Under the pieces are notes generated by a model that was not told the origin of the DNA, did not search any database, and saw only the letters and a list, made by a program, of their open reading frames with translations. Below, in pieces: positions 17,406-25,561 of a stretch of DNA of 36,106 nucleotides (position 1 is its first letter; each line of letters starts with the position of its first letter). This DNA comes from Desulfobacca sp. (GTDB lineage: Bacteria > Desulfobacterota > Desulfobaccia > Desulfobaccales > Desulfobaccaceae), in contig JAQVHY010000016.1 in NCBI GenBank assembly GCA_028695935.1, positions 1-36,106 on the forward strand, given 5' to 3'. Position numbers and translations under genes: made by a program.

Positions 17406-18879
17406 ACACCAACCGTGGATCCGTACTGGTACTCCATTGCGGTTTCTGGAGACCCAAGATTACCATCTCCCCCAGTACCCAGATGGTAAAGGCCGAAAAC
17501 AGCGCGTTGGTAGCAATCAGTCGTAGGGAAGCCCAGCCGGAATACATTGAGATAAATGGTAGAGTCAGATGCAGGAGGATTAAGCTCAGATGGGGTAAGA
17601 GGTACACGGCGTTCGAGGTCTCCTTCCAAGGGGTTAAATTGTTAACCCGGTAACGAGGCTTACGTCCCGGTGGATACCACAGGGCGGCCAGGGTGGCCAG
17701 GGCATAGACCGGAAATAATCCACAAAGCATTTTAAACTGTTTTAAGGCGGCTTTTTTAAAGAACAGGTAGCGGAAGCTCCAGACGGTTAGGAACAGATAG
17801 ACACCTCGGATTACTAAGAAATGCCATTCCTGGTCATATAAAAAAGAGATGCCCGAGTAATAGCAATAAAGGGGCATGAGATAAAAAATGGGCAATACCA
17901 CGCCGCTGATCAGGTAGGTGACCATGAGCACCAGAAAATGAAGGCGTTGCCTCAGGTTCAGGCCTTTTTTCAGTAAGGGGTTGTCCCAGAAAAACAGCCG
18001 CATAGTGTCCAGACACCACTGAAACCGCTGCCGCCACACTCCCGCCAAGGTCTCAGGAGCCAGACCGCGGGACAGAACGTAAGGGAAATAGATGCCTTTC
18101 CAACCCTGGCTCAGCAATTCATAAGAGGTGGTCACATCCTCGACGATGTTCCAGGTAATAAAACCGCCGATCTCTTCCAGGGCCAGACGACGATAAAAAA
18201 CTCCGGAACCACAGGAGATCACCGCATTGGCCTGATCATTGCTTAATTGGATGGTTTCATAAAAAATTTCATCCCGGTTGAAAAAGGGATCGTCATCGGG
18301 AAGGAAAAAGCTCTGCTGACTCTGGACATAAGCAACGCGGGGAAAGTTAAAAAAACCGATCATACGGCGGATAATATCGGGTTGCGGCACCTGATCAGCA
18401 TCTAAGACCAGGATAATCTCTCCCTGACTGAGGCCCAGCCCAAAGTTAAGGTTGCCACTCTTATTATTAAGTAGCGGCACGCCTTGCAGGGGGCGAGAAT
18501 AATAATGGAAGCCCAGAGATTGGGCCAGGGTCGCAACCGTTGGTTGGCCGCGGTCATCTAACACATAAACCTGGTAGGATTCATAGTTAAGATTCTTAGC
18601 CGCTAATAGGGTAGTCTGAATGATGGGTAACGGTTCGCCACAACAGGTAATAAAGACGTCAACCGAATAATTGCTTAGGGCTCTCAAACCCTCCGGGCGA
18701 TGGCAACGCAGGTGCCAGACATCAAACGCCAGAGGCAACAATAAGAAATAGGCCAGGAGCTCGGCCGCCAGGAAGACATAGGCATGAAGCTCTCCGGTCT
18801 GATAAGCTTGCCCCGCTAACCAGCACAGGTAAAAAGCGCCGCTGGTTAAGGTCAGCAGACTAAAGAATTGAGCTCGCAA
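17389..18879 (-). CDS. membrane family 2 glycosyltransferase, BcsA-like polysaccharide synthase
   Basis: An inner-membrane processive-type glycosyltransferase of 496 residues. Two helices (about 5-23 and 32-50) precede the GT-A domain. Its motifs are DD at 108-109 (VLDDRG), DAD at 160-162 (LDADQVP), a TED-type VED at 246-248, and QRFQW at 284-288. The last is a QxxRW-type motif in which Arg is replaced by Gln. After it come about five to six more helices. There is no C-terminal PilZ domain, unlike BcsA. The gene overlaps the TPR/beta-barrel exporter gene, giving a synthase/export pair. The start is a TTG; there is no ATG or GTG between it and the in-frame stop upstream, and a run of eight G (18885-18892) lies just before it. 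Product polymer unknown. Confidence 0.88.
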   Translation of the reverse strand: MRAQFFSLLTLTSGAFYLCWLAGQAYQTGELHAYVFLAAELLAYFLLLPLAFDVWHLRCHRPEGLRALSNYSVDVFITCCGEPLPIIQTTLLAAKNLNYESYQVYVLDDRGQPTVATLAQSLGFHYYSRPLQGVPLLNNKSGNLNFGLGLSQGEIILVLDADQVPQPDIIRRMIGFFNFPRVAYVQSQQSFFLPDDDPFFNRDEIFYETIQLSNDQANAVISCGSGVFYRRLALEEIGGFITWNIVEDVTTSYELLSQGWKGIYFPYVLSRGLAPETLAGVWRQRFQWCLDTMRLFFWDNPLLKKGLNLRQRLHFLVLMVTYLISGVVLPIFYLMPLYCYYSGISFLYDQEWHFLVIRGVYLFLTVWSFRYLFFKKAALKQFKMLCGLFPVYALATLAALWYPPGRKPRYRVNNLTPWKETSNAVYLLPHLSLILLHLTLPFISMYSGWASLRLIATNALFSAFTIWVLGEMVILGLQKPQWSTSTDPRLVYGFES

Positions 18880-19492
18880 GCGGCGGGGGGGGCCCTCAAA
18901 ATCAAGGTAACGCCGTTAAGGAAATCTCTGACGCCAATCGGCCCAAAAGGTTTGTATGGCACTGGGGGTCATGACCATAAGCTCCCGAAATATTCAGGAG
19001 TGCAGTAGTCCTTTACCGCAGGTTTACCCCGCTAGTCAAGCATTAAGATAAAGTGGATTGATGTTTTCTTTGTTAAGAAAAGAATCTGGTTGATGTTTTA
19101 TAAAATGAACTAAAATCGACACTACTATAATCAATAACTTATTGTCAATTTTTTTTGACACAGTTTTAAAATTTATTGGACCATTAATTATTAGATTAAA
19201 ACGAATTTAAGGCAGGGGGTTAATGCGCGCGTAGCCCACATCGGGCGGCGGGTTTGAAATGGCCTACCCCTTGGGCTCCCCCGTCCCTGGAAAAGCTGCG
19301 GCCCAAATTTGTGATTTGGTATAATCCGACTGGAAGCTGACCTTAGATTCCAAACCCGCCAGGTGAATCCTATGGTCAATTCATTTTTTATTGGATAATT
19401 TAAAAAATGTCAATAATAATTAATGTTATATGATCAAAATTTAAAACAATTGAATTAATGTTTTAGATTTGAAACATCACTGTAACAATATA
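18880..19492. other. 613-bp intergenic region, AT-rich with one GC-rich island
   Basis: No convincing gene is visible. Near the glycosyltransferase start there is a hairpin with CTCC...GAA/TTC...GGAG arms (18982-19000) and the palindrome GGTCATGACC (18967-18976). A TTTTCTT/AAGAAAA hairpin lies at 19064-19081, and TGTCAA/TTGACA arms around six T at 19143-19160. The latter also supplies a minus-strand TTGACA that could be a -35 box for the polysaccharide operon, but no well-spaced -10 follows. From 19040 to 19492 the DNA is strongly AT-rich except for the GC-rich island at 19210-19376, listed separately. Confidence 0.5.
19210..19376. repeat. GC-rich structured element in AT-rich intergenic DNA
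   Basis: The arms GGCGGGTTTGAAAT (19247-19260) and ATTCCAAACCCGCC (19347-19360) match at 13 of 14 positions and enclose 86 bases. Inside are TTGGGC/GCCCAA (19271-19276 and 19301-19306) and the competing hairpin CCAAAT/ATTTGG (19303-19308 and 19314-19319). Outside, imperfect TTGGACCAT and ATGGTCAAT sequences (about 19177 and 19373) may mark the ends. It may be a non-autonomous repeat or a structured RNA. A 62-codon frame on the minus strand is very probably not a gene. Confidence 0.5.
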
Positions 19493-20491
19493 TTAACACT
19501 CTGATGATTTATGATAATCTAGATACCACTGCACAAATCGGGGGATGCCAAGATCGATAGGGGTGGTGGGTTGAAAGGCCAACTTGGTTTGGGCCCGGCT
19601 GATTTCGGCAAAAGTGGCCGGAACATCACCGGGTTGAATAGGTAGGAGGTTAGGGATGGCCTTGATGTTAAGCTCATTTTCCAACAGGGTGATAACCTTG
19701 TTAAGCTCTTCCGCCTGATGGTTGCCCAGGTTGAAAATTTCATAGGGCTCTAATCCTGGAACTAATAGGGCCGCCACCACTCCCTGGACAATGTCGTCAA
19801 TGTAAGTAAAGTCACGTCTCATGTTACCGTAATTAAAGACTTTAATGGGTTTGCCAGCCAGCATTGCCTCGGTAAAAAGCCACATGGCCATATCCGGTCG
19901 CCCCCAGGGACCGTAGACCGTAAAAAACCGCAATCCCACCGTCGGCAAACCAAAAAGATGGGAATAGACGTGGGCCATCAGTTCATTGGCCTTTTTCGTG
20001 GCGGCGTATAAACTGATGGGGGTATCGACTCGCTGCTCTTCGCGGTACGGAAGCTCGGTCAGGCCCCCGTAAACGCTGGAACTGGAGGCATAGACCAGGC
20101 GTTCTACCCTGTAGCGCTTGCAGAGTTCCAAGAGGTTAAGAAAGCCCTCCAGATTGGCTTTTTGGTAGGCAAAGGGATTGATCAGGGAATAGCGGACCCC
20201 CGCCTGGGCGGCTAAGTGGCAGATTTTCTTGGGTTGATAGGTCTGAAAGAGCTGATCCAGGGTAGCCAGATCGGTGAGGTCGGCATTTATGGAGATAAAT
20301 TTTGGGAACTGCCGTAATTGTTGGTCCCGATCCTGTTTCAGGCGGGGTGAATAGTAATCATTGTAATTATCCAGACCGATCACCCGTCCACCCTGGGATA
20401 GGAGATAGTGACCGATATGATAACCAATAAAACCGGCACTGCCGGTGACCAGATAAATATGATCTTTGATTTCAGAAATCCACTCAGACAT
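19493..20491 (-). CDS. UDP-glucuronate 4-epimerase-like SDR-family epimerase
   Basis: A 332-residue extended short-chain dehydrogenase. The NAD-binding VTGSAGFIGYHIG is at about 15-27. GLDNYNDYYSPRLKQDR just after it is a hallmark of the GAE/CapI/LpsL group that interconverts UDP-glucuronate and UDP-galacturonate. The catalytic Ser/Tyr/Lys set is visible in YASSSSVYG and YAATKKANE, and RFFTVYGPWGRPDMA also follows the family. The start ATG at 20491 has a purine-rich AAAGG about a dozen bases upstream. It lies on the same strand as the polysaccharide synthase operon but 613 bp before it, so co-transcription is doubtful. It is divergent from the glycosyltransferase cluster. A role in supplying uronic-acid sugar nucleotide for surface polysaccharide is inferred. 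Substrate assignment is from motif only. Confidence 0.87.
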   Translation of the reverse strand: MSEWISEIKDHIYLVTGSAGFIGYHIGHYLLSQGGRVIGLDNYNDYYSPRLKQDRDQQLRQFPKFISINADLTDLATLDQLFQTYQPKKICHLAAQAGVRYSLINPFAYQKANLEGFLNLLELCKRYRVERLVYASSSSVYGGLTELPYREEQRVDTPISLYAATKKANELMAHVYSHLFGLPTVGLRFFTVYGPWGRPDMAMWLFTEAMLAGKPIKVFNYGNMRRDFTYIDDIVQGVVAALLVPGLEPYEIFNLGNHQAEELNKVITLLENELNIKAIPNLLPIQPGDVPATFAEISRAQTKLAFQPTTPIDLGIPRFVQWYLDYHKSSEC

Positions 20492-20651
20492 TTGGGGTAC
20501 GCCTTTCCTGATCGGGATAATTTATTAGAACTCAAAAGCGATTTAGGGCACGATCACGGGTAACTTAGCAGATCGGTTAACAAATCGCAAGATGCCGGGC
20601 GACATAATCCCCTTGACTCAGCTAATCCGAAAAGATAACCTTGTCAAAACC

Positions 20652-21869
20652 ATGCGCTATTGTATCGCCATCCCCACTTTTTGGACCCATCCCTCGGGGA
20701 CCGGGCCGGGAGAAATCATCTACGACCATCCGACCCCCCTGCATACTCGAGGGACTCTGAGACGGACCCTGGACAGTCTGAGTCCCCTGGTGTCGGACGC
20801 GGTCCAGGTAGTGGTAGTGGCTGCGGTTACGGCCCCTCAGCTTGAGGCCCCGGTGGCGGCTCAACTCCAGGAGCTCATACAATCTCCCCCCCTCCCCTAC
20901 CCGGTGGTTATGTTTGGTGGGTCTCAGTTACGGGCCTTGCAGGATATTCTCCACACCCGGGGGCAGGGGCATCTGGCCGGGTTGCTGTCCTTATCCGGCT
21001 ATTCCCAGGTCCGCAATCTGACCCTGGTTCTGGCCAATATCTGGGCAGCCGAGGTCCTGGTGAGTCTGGATGACGATGAGATCATTGCTGATCCCCATTT
21101 TTTGGATAAGATTGCGGAAGATTTCGCGGTCCTGTCCCAGGCGCATCCAATATTTGGTCTGGCCGGAATCTATCAGAACCGGGATGGCAGGGTCTTGGTG
21201 CCTGAACCTACCGCGCCCTGGACGGTTTATTGGCCCAAAATCCGCTGGATGAACATGGCTTTTAAAGACCTGATGCTCTCCGGCCCCCGGCTTAAACCTA
21301 CCCCGCTGGCCTTGGGCGGCAATTTAGCCCTCAGCGCCCGGCTATTTCGACAATTGCCTTTTGATCCCGCGCTTACTCGGGGAGAGGACATCGATTACGT
21401 GCTCAATGCCCGCCTTTTCAAGATCCCATTTTTCCTGGACAATACCCTGGCGGTTATTCATCTGCCACCCGAGAAACCGCATCCCGACTGGCTCCGACTC
21501 CGTCAGGATCTGGCGCGATTTCTTTATACCCGGCGAAAGCTCCGGGAACCCGCGCCGCAGCCGGGCCTGGCCTCCATTACCGCCGCGGAATTGAAGCCCT
21601 ATCCGGGTAATTTTTTGGAGGATGATTTAGAAGACCGGGCCGGCCACAGCCATACCCTGTTAGCCCTGGAATATCTGGCTAAAGGGCAGCCGCAAGCAGC
21701 CCTAGATACCCTGGAAAACCTGGCCCTGATCCAGGCGGCAAGCCAGCCCTCCTCTTCGGTCCTGGCGACCTATGTAGAAATGGTATCGGACTGGCAAAAG
21801 TTGCAGTCCTGGCTGGCCCGGCCGGAGGTCGCGGTCCGGGCCCGACACGCGGTAGAGGGCCAGCCTTGA
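20652..21869 (+). CDS. GT-A fold glycosyltransferase (family 2-like)
   Basis: A soluble protein of 405 residues from ATG 20652. It opens with MRYCIAIPTFW, the first strand of a GT-A nucleotide-sugar fold. The metal-binding DDD occurs in VSLDDDEI, and later GGNLALSARLF and TRGEDIDYVLNARLF supply acceptor-side and ED-type catalytic motifs. The last 70 residues form a helical tail with a TPR-like ALEYLAKGQPQAALDTLENL. An upstream in-frame ATG at 20592 would add 20 residues; neither start has a clear ribosome binding site. The stop overlaps the TTG start of the next gene, so the two are translationally coupled. Donor and acceptor unknown; association with the GpgS-like gene suggests a compatible-solute or glycolipid glycoside. 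Confidence 0.82.
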   Translation: MRYCIAIPTFWTHPSGTGPGEIIYDHPTPLHTRGTLRRTLDSLSPLVSDAVQVVVVAAVTAPQLEAPVAAQLQELIQSPPLPYPVVMFGGSQLRALQDILHTRGQGHLAGLLSLSGYSQVRNLTLVLANIWAAEVLVSLDDDEIIADPHFLDKIAEDFAVLSQAHPIFGLAGIYQNRDGRVLVPEPTAPWTVYWPKIRWMNMAFKDLMLSGPRLKPTPLALGGNLALSARLFRQLPFDPALTRGEDIDYVLNARLFKIPFFLDNTLAVIHLPPEKPHPDWLRLRQDLARFLYTRRKLREPAPQPGLASITAAELKPYPGNFLEDDLEDRAGHSHTLLALEYLAKGQPQAALDTLENLALIQAASQPSSSVLATYVEMVSDWQKLQSWLARPEVAVRARHAVEGQP

Positions 21870-22948
21870 ACGCGGCTCCAACATTAATTAACCCCGCAGA
21901 TTGGGGGCGAGCCGCCAGGTTGCCGTCTCTGGGTTTATTACGATCAGGGAGTCTGAGCCTGGAGGAGCTGCTCCATATTAAGCAGGTCGAAGATCTGCCG
22001 GTACACCTGGTCTTTCCGGTGGGTGCGGCCCGCGAAGCGGCTAATTTGGCCCGTCTGTTGGCAATTTTGACGCCCCTTCATCGCAAGCTGATCGATCAGG
22101 TCTGGATCGCCTTTGGTGGACAACGGCCCGGCAACTTGGCGCGGCTGGCCCAGTCCGGCTCTGGGGTGCGTTTATTTCAGGCCCGGAAGTCGTTGCCCCC
22201 CGATCAACGGTCCGCCCCGATAGGGAAAGGGGCGGTGATGCGGGCTTTCCTGTACCATCTTTTGACGGAGGAGCAGGTCAGTAAAACGCGGGCGGTGGTA
22301 GAATTTATTGATGCCGATATCCGTCCCCCCTACTTTAATCCCCGCTGGGTGATTGACCCGATCGGGGCGATTCTCTGGTTTAAGGCCGTGGAAGCCGCCA
22401 AGGTGGTCTATCAGCGGCCGCGGGGCGGTCGTCTCAATGCCATCTGCCGGTCATTTCTGGCGCTGTGCCCACATCCCGGGGTGCAAGCCCTACAAAAATT
22501 GCTCTATCTGCTCTCTGGGGAAATCGCCGGGACCTTAAATTTCTGGACCGCGGTGCCGTTTAAGAGCGGCTATGGCGTAGAGACTCTGATCCTCTTATCT
22601 TTTGCCCTAAATCGCTTGCACCTGGTTCCCGGCACCGACGATCTGCAACACCTGATGCAGGTCTATTTAGGTCAGATGGATCACCGTCATGCCCCTCTTA
22701 ATTCAACTGCCCAAAAACGCGGGCTGGATCAGATGGCCGGAAACGTCTTTCATACCATGGTCGAGGTGTTGCGAGAGGCCGGAATCCTGACCTGGCAGCC
22801 GGACTTACCACCGGAGCCGGTATTAAATATTCCCGTGCCTCGGCAACAACTCGGGCAGCCGCCGGACTGGCTTCAGGTCCCGATGGCGGATGTGGCGTTG
22901 CCGCCGTTGCGCACCCTCCCAGAAATTCAGGCCCTAGGGAATTTTTGA
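21866..22948 (+). CDS. GT81-like glycosyltransferase (glucosyl-3-phosphoglycerate synthase type)
   Basis: A 360-residue protein that resembles GpgS/MpgS enzymes, which transfer a hexose from a nucleotide sugar to 3-phosphoglycerate. The features seen are IGKGAVMRA, the metal-binding DAD in EFIDADIRPP, GRLNAICRSFLAL, LSGEIAGTLNFWTAVPFKSGYGVE and LGQMDHRHAPL. They occur in the same order as in GT81. The start is TTG 21866 overlapping the previous stop (TTGA); no ATG lies nearby. The downstream GT4 gene begins 8 bases after its stop. GpgS products are precursors of glucosylglycerate and of methylglucose polysaccharide. No phosphatase gene that would complete the pathway is seen in the window. 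The family assignment is moderately sure; the acceptor is an inference. Confidence 0.75.
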   Translation: MNAAPTLINPADWGRAARLPSLGLLRSGSLSLEELLHIKQVEDLPVHLVFPVGAAREAANLARLLAILTPLHRKLIDQVWIAFGGQRPGNLARLAQSGSGVRLFQARKSLPPDQRSAPIGKGAVMRAFLYHLLTEEQVSKTRAVVEFIDADIRPPYFNPRWVIDPIGAILWFKAVEAAKVVYQRPRGGRLNAICRSFLALCPHPGVQALQKLLYLLSGEIAGTLNFWTAVPFKSGYGVETLILLSFALNRLHLVPGTDDLQHLMQVYLGQMDHRHAPLNSTAQKRGLDQMAGNVFHTMVEVLREAGILTWQPDLPPEPVLNIPVPRQQLGQPPDWLQVPMADVALPPLRTLPEIQALGNF

Positions 22949-22956
22949 GGCCTACC

Positions 22957-23967
22957 ATGCAAATCGCTCAAATCGCTCCTCCCTGGATTCCGGTGCCGCC
23001 CCGCACCTATGGGGGTACAGAGCTGATGGTAGCGCTGTTGATCCGCGGTTTACTGGCCCGTGAGCATCAGGTACGGCTGTTCTGTGCAGGTGATTCGACT
23101 CTGCCTTTGCCCCATCAAGGCCCTTACCCAAAAGCCTTTTGGCCCCCGGATAAATTTTCGGAAAACTTACATCTCTCTTATGCTTGGGCGCAGTTGCACT
23201 GTGAGCCGCCCCAGGTAATCCATTCCCACCTGGAAAATGCCGCAGGTTTTTGGGCCGCGGGTCCGGCTCCGGCTCCTTTGGCGATTACTTTGCATACGCC
23301 TTTAACCCCAATCAAACGCGATTATCTACTACACTTTCCCCAGGTCCACCTGGTGGCAGTCAGTGACTTTCAATACCGGCAACTCCAAGCCCATCCCCGG
23401 CGGCATCTGATCCCGCATGGCCTGGATGTCAAGGACTATCCTTTTCGGACCGCAAAACAGGATCTCTTGCTGTTTCTGGGGCGCATTTACCCTGATAAAG
23501 GTTTACACACCGCCATCCGTCTGGCTCAAGATCTGGGTCAGCGCCTGCTGATTGCCGGGCCGGTTTTCGGCCCGGATCGGCCTTATTTTGATCAGCAGAT
23601 CCGGCCCCAGGTGGACGGCCAGCGAATTATCTATTTAGGACCGGCCGATTTTGCTCAGAAGGTTGACCTGCTAGGCCGGGCGCGCGGCCTGGTGTTGCCC
23701 CTGGAGGTTGACGAGGCCTTTGGACTGGTGCTATTAGAGTCTATGGCTTGTGGCACGCCGGTGTTAGCCTATGATCGCGGCGCGGTCGCCGAAGTCGTGG
23801 TCCAGGGGGAGACCGGTTTTGTAGTCCAGAACTATTCGGAGTTAAAGGACAAGTGTCGCCGATTAGCCGAAATCGACCCTTACCGTTGTCGGGAACAGGT
23901 AATGCAGCGCTTTTCTTTAGAGCAAATGGTTGAGGCCTATCTATCTCTCTACAACCAGATGCAATGA
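22957..23967 (+). CDS. family 4 glycosyltransferase (GT-B fold)
   Basis: A 336-residue retaining glycosyltransferase. The N-terminal domain starts MQIAQIAPPWIPVPPRTYGGTELMV, which has the Gly-rich donor/acceptor loop of GT4 enzymes. The C-terminal domain has LFLGRIYPDKGLHTAI and the nucleotide-sugar-binding EAFGLVLLESMACGTPVLAYDRGAVAEVV (EX7E motif), followed by the usual terminal helix. The ATG at 22957 is preceded by GAGG six bases upstream; a TTG at 22945 would add four residues. It is the third gene in a tight cluster of glycosyltransferases. By analogy with mannosylglucosylglycerate pathways, it might add a second sugar to the product of the GT81-like enzyme, but this is speculative. Confidence 0.88.
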   Translation: MQIAQIAPPWIPVPPRTYGGTELMVALLIRGLLAREHQVRLFCAGDSTLPLPHQGPYPKAFWPPDKFSENLHLSYAWAQLHCEPPQVIHSHLENAAGFWAAGPAPAPLAITLHTPLTPIKRDYLLHFPQVHLVAVSDFQYRQLQAHPRRHLIPHGLDVKDYPFRTAKQDLLLFLGRIYPDKGLHTAIRLAQDLGQRLLIAGPVFGPDRPYFDQQIRPQVDGQRIIYLGPADFAQKVDLLGRARGLVLPLEVDEAFGLVLLESMACGTPVLAYDRGAVAEVVVQGETGFVVQNYSELKDKCRRLAEIDPYRCREQVMQRFSLEQMVEAYLSLYNQMQ

Positions 23968-24104
23968 TTTATGAACCAGGGAACAGATTCTAGCTTTTTC
24001 TAGTTTAGGCGTCCGTCGGGGCGCCGCGACGCCATAGATAGGGGCAGTCCAGGTTAAGCGAGGCAATAAGAAACCATTGGGTGTTCACTAGATTCAGATT
24101 AGTG

Positions 24105-24150
24105 TCTCCCTCCCCCCAACCCCCTCCCGCCAGGGGCGGGGGAGTTAAGT
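24105..24150. repeat. GC-rich palindromic intergenic repeat
   Basis: CTCCCTCCCC... followed by CCCGCC/GGCGGG arms (24126-24131 and 24135-24140) and a terminal GGGGGAG. This type of C-run/G-run palindrome gives the spurious peptide PPLAGGGWGEG when translated on the minus strand, a sign of a dispersed REP-like family. It lies in the 284-bp gap between the GT4 gene and the transporter gene, which otherwise holds no feature I can support. Confidence 0.6.
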
Positions 24151-24251
24151 GCCGTAACATATGGATTCTGCTCAGTAAATCAACCACTAGAGCTGATGAT
24201 AACTGGAGTCCATTGCATATCTCTCAAAACCAATTTTCTATGTATAACTAG

Positions 24252-25559
24252 ATGTTAATCTCTCCTCTGGTGCTGAAATTAGGGCTGGTGCGCTTCGCCA
24301 CTTCATTATTAGTGGTGCTGCTGGCCAATGTTCTCAATCGGGTATTGATTGTGGAACTCCAGGTATCGGCCTCTTTGGTCACCTTTTGCTTTGCCTTCCA
24401 GCACGTCATGACGCCTATCGGCTTGGTCGCCGGTTATTTCTCCGATACCCGGTCGATTTGGGGGTGGCGTCGCCTGCCCTATATTTGGGGAGGGATGGCG
24501 CTGGCCCTGATAGTCATGCCCTTTTTCCCGATCTGGGGCCGGTCCCTGGCCTTGGAGCCTCAGAGTTGGGTGGTTCTTAATCAGGGGATATTGCTGTTTT
24601 CCCTGTTCGGCATTGGCACCACGGTGTCGGCTACGGCCATCAATGCCTTGCTGGTGGATCAGATTCCCGAGGCCGATCGCGGGTCGGCTCTTACCCTGGT
24701 GTGGATCATGACCCTGGCCGGGTTTATTGTCGGGTCCTCCTTGTTGCAGCATCTGCTACCGCTGTATAACCCGGCCTGGCTGGATGAGGTCTTTGGCATC
24801 GTCACCATCCTGGCCTTGTTGATCAGCCTCTGGGGGACTTGGGGGATTGAGAGCCGCACCGCTGGCACTCCGACCCCATTGCCCAGCTTATCCCACCTGT
24901 GGCCGACCCTGCGACTTCTGGGGAGCAATAACCAGGCCTTGATTTTTTTCGCCTTCCTGTGGGCCTCGGTTTTGTTTCTGGCCATCCAGACCTTTATTCT
25001 GACCTCTTATGGCGGCGAGGTGTTGCAGTTGCCGGTAGCGGAAACCACCCGGTTCGGGATTTATATCTCTTATGGGATAATTACCGGCATGATCGGAGGC
25101 CATCTGCTCTTAGGGCAGTGGAGCCGATTAGGAGCTAAGACCATCTTGGCCCTCAGTCTGATCTTGAGCAGTTTGGCCTTTGGCCTGCTCAGTCTGACCT
25201 CCTTCTCCCCCGCCCTGAACTTGGCCATTGGTTCTTTGTGGCTCTTGGGCCTGGCTCGGGGGCTTTATAACGTCGGGATTTCCTATCTGACCATGAGTCT
25301 GGCCCCTAGTGCCTGCAGCGGTGTGTTCATGGGGCTGTGGAATCTGGTCAGCGGCCTGGGTCTGGTGGCCGGGGAAATGGCCGGAGGGGTCCTGAGAGAC
25401 CAGACTCTGCAAAGGATCGGCGATCTCAACTGGACTTATGGCCTAATTTTTCTGCTGGAAGGACTTGGTCTATTGGGCAGTTTGGCCTTATTGTTTCCTT
25501 TGAATCGGGAAAGGTACTGGGAACGTTACAAGTTTTTGATTGCCAAACGGTCTGATTAG
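24252..25559 (+). CDS. PucC/BCD-family major facilitator transporter
   Basis: A 435-residue inner-membrane protein with about twelve hydrophobic helices. The start KLGLVRFATSLLVVLLANVLNRVLIVELQV and the following GYFSDTRSIWGWRRLPYIWGG match the BCD (bacteriochlorophyll delivery, PucC) branch of the major facilitator superfamily. The conserved GxLNRVxIVEL and SDT...GWRRxPYIW elements are clear, and a second-half repeat is seen near LLGQWSRLGAKT. PucC proteins are best known from phototrophs, where they help assemble light-harvesting complexes. I see no other photosynthesis gene here, so a different cargo, perhaps another tetrapyrrole or lipid, is likely. The ribosome binding site before ATG 24252 is weak. 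It follows the glycosyltransferase cluster by 284 bp on the same strand. Confidence 0.82.
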   Translation: MLISPLVLKLGLVRFATSLLVVLLANVLNRVLIVELQVSASLVTFCFAFQHVMTPIGLVAGYFSDTRSIWGWRRLPYIWGGMALALIVMPFFPIWGRSLALEPQSWVVLNQGILLFSLFGIGTTVSATAINALLVDQIPEADRGSALTLVWIMTLAGFIVGSSLLQHLLPLYNPAWLDEVFGIVTILALLISLWGTWGIESRTAGTPTPLPSLSHLWPTLRLLGSNNQALIFFAFLWASVLFLAIQTFILTSYGGEVLQLPVAETTRFGIYISYGIITGMIGGHLLLGQWSRLGAKTILALSLILSSLAFGLLSLTSFSPALNLAIGSLWLLGLARGLYNVGISYLTMSLAPSACSGVFMGLWNLVSGLGLVAGEMAGGVLRDQTLQRIGDLNWTYGLIFLLEGLGLLGSLALLFPLNRERYWERYKFLIAKRSD

Positions 25560-25561
25560 TT

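Noticed and set aside
18993-19040. c-di-GMP riboswitch-like GCGGGGTAAACC on the minus strand before the polysaccharide synthase
   Set aside because: Only one short stretch resembles the 3' part of the GEMM-I consensus. The GCAAAGCC core and matching stems are not present upstream of it.
19191-19379. 62-codon minus-strand frame in the GC-rich island
   Set aside because: Its extent coincides with the inverted-repeat element, it has no ribosome binding site, and the composition is that of translated repeat DNA.
24005-24187. 60-codon minus-strand frame containing PPLAGGGWGEG
   Set aside because: The peptide is the translation of a GC-rich palindromic repeat, a frequent annotation artefact.
24252-25559. 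the start of a photosynthesis gene cluster
   Set aside because: Only the PucC-family transporter is present; no bch, puf, puh or crt gene is seen in the flanks.
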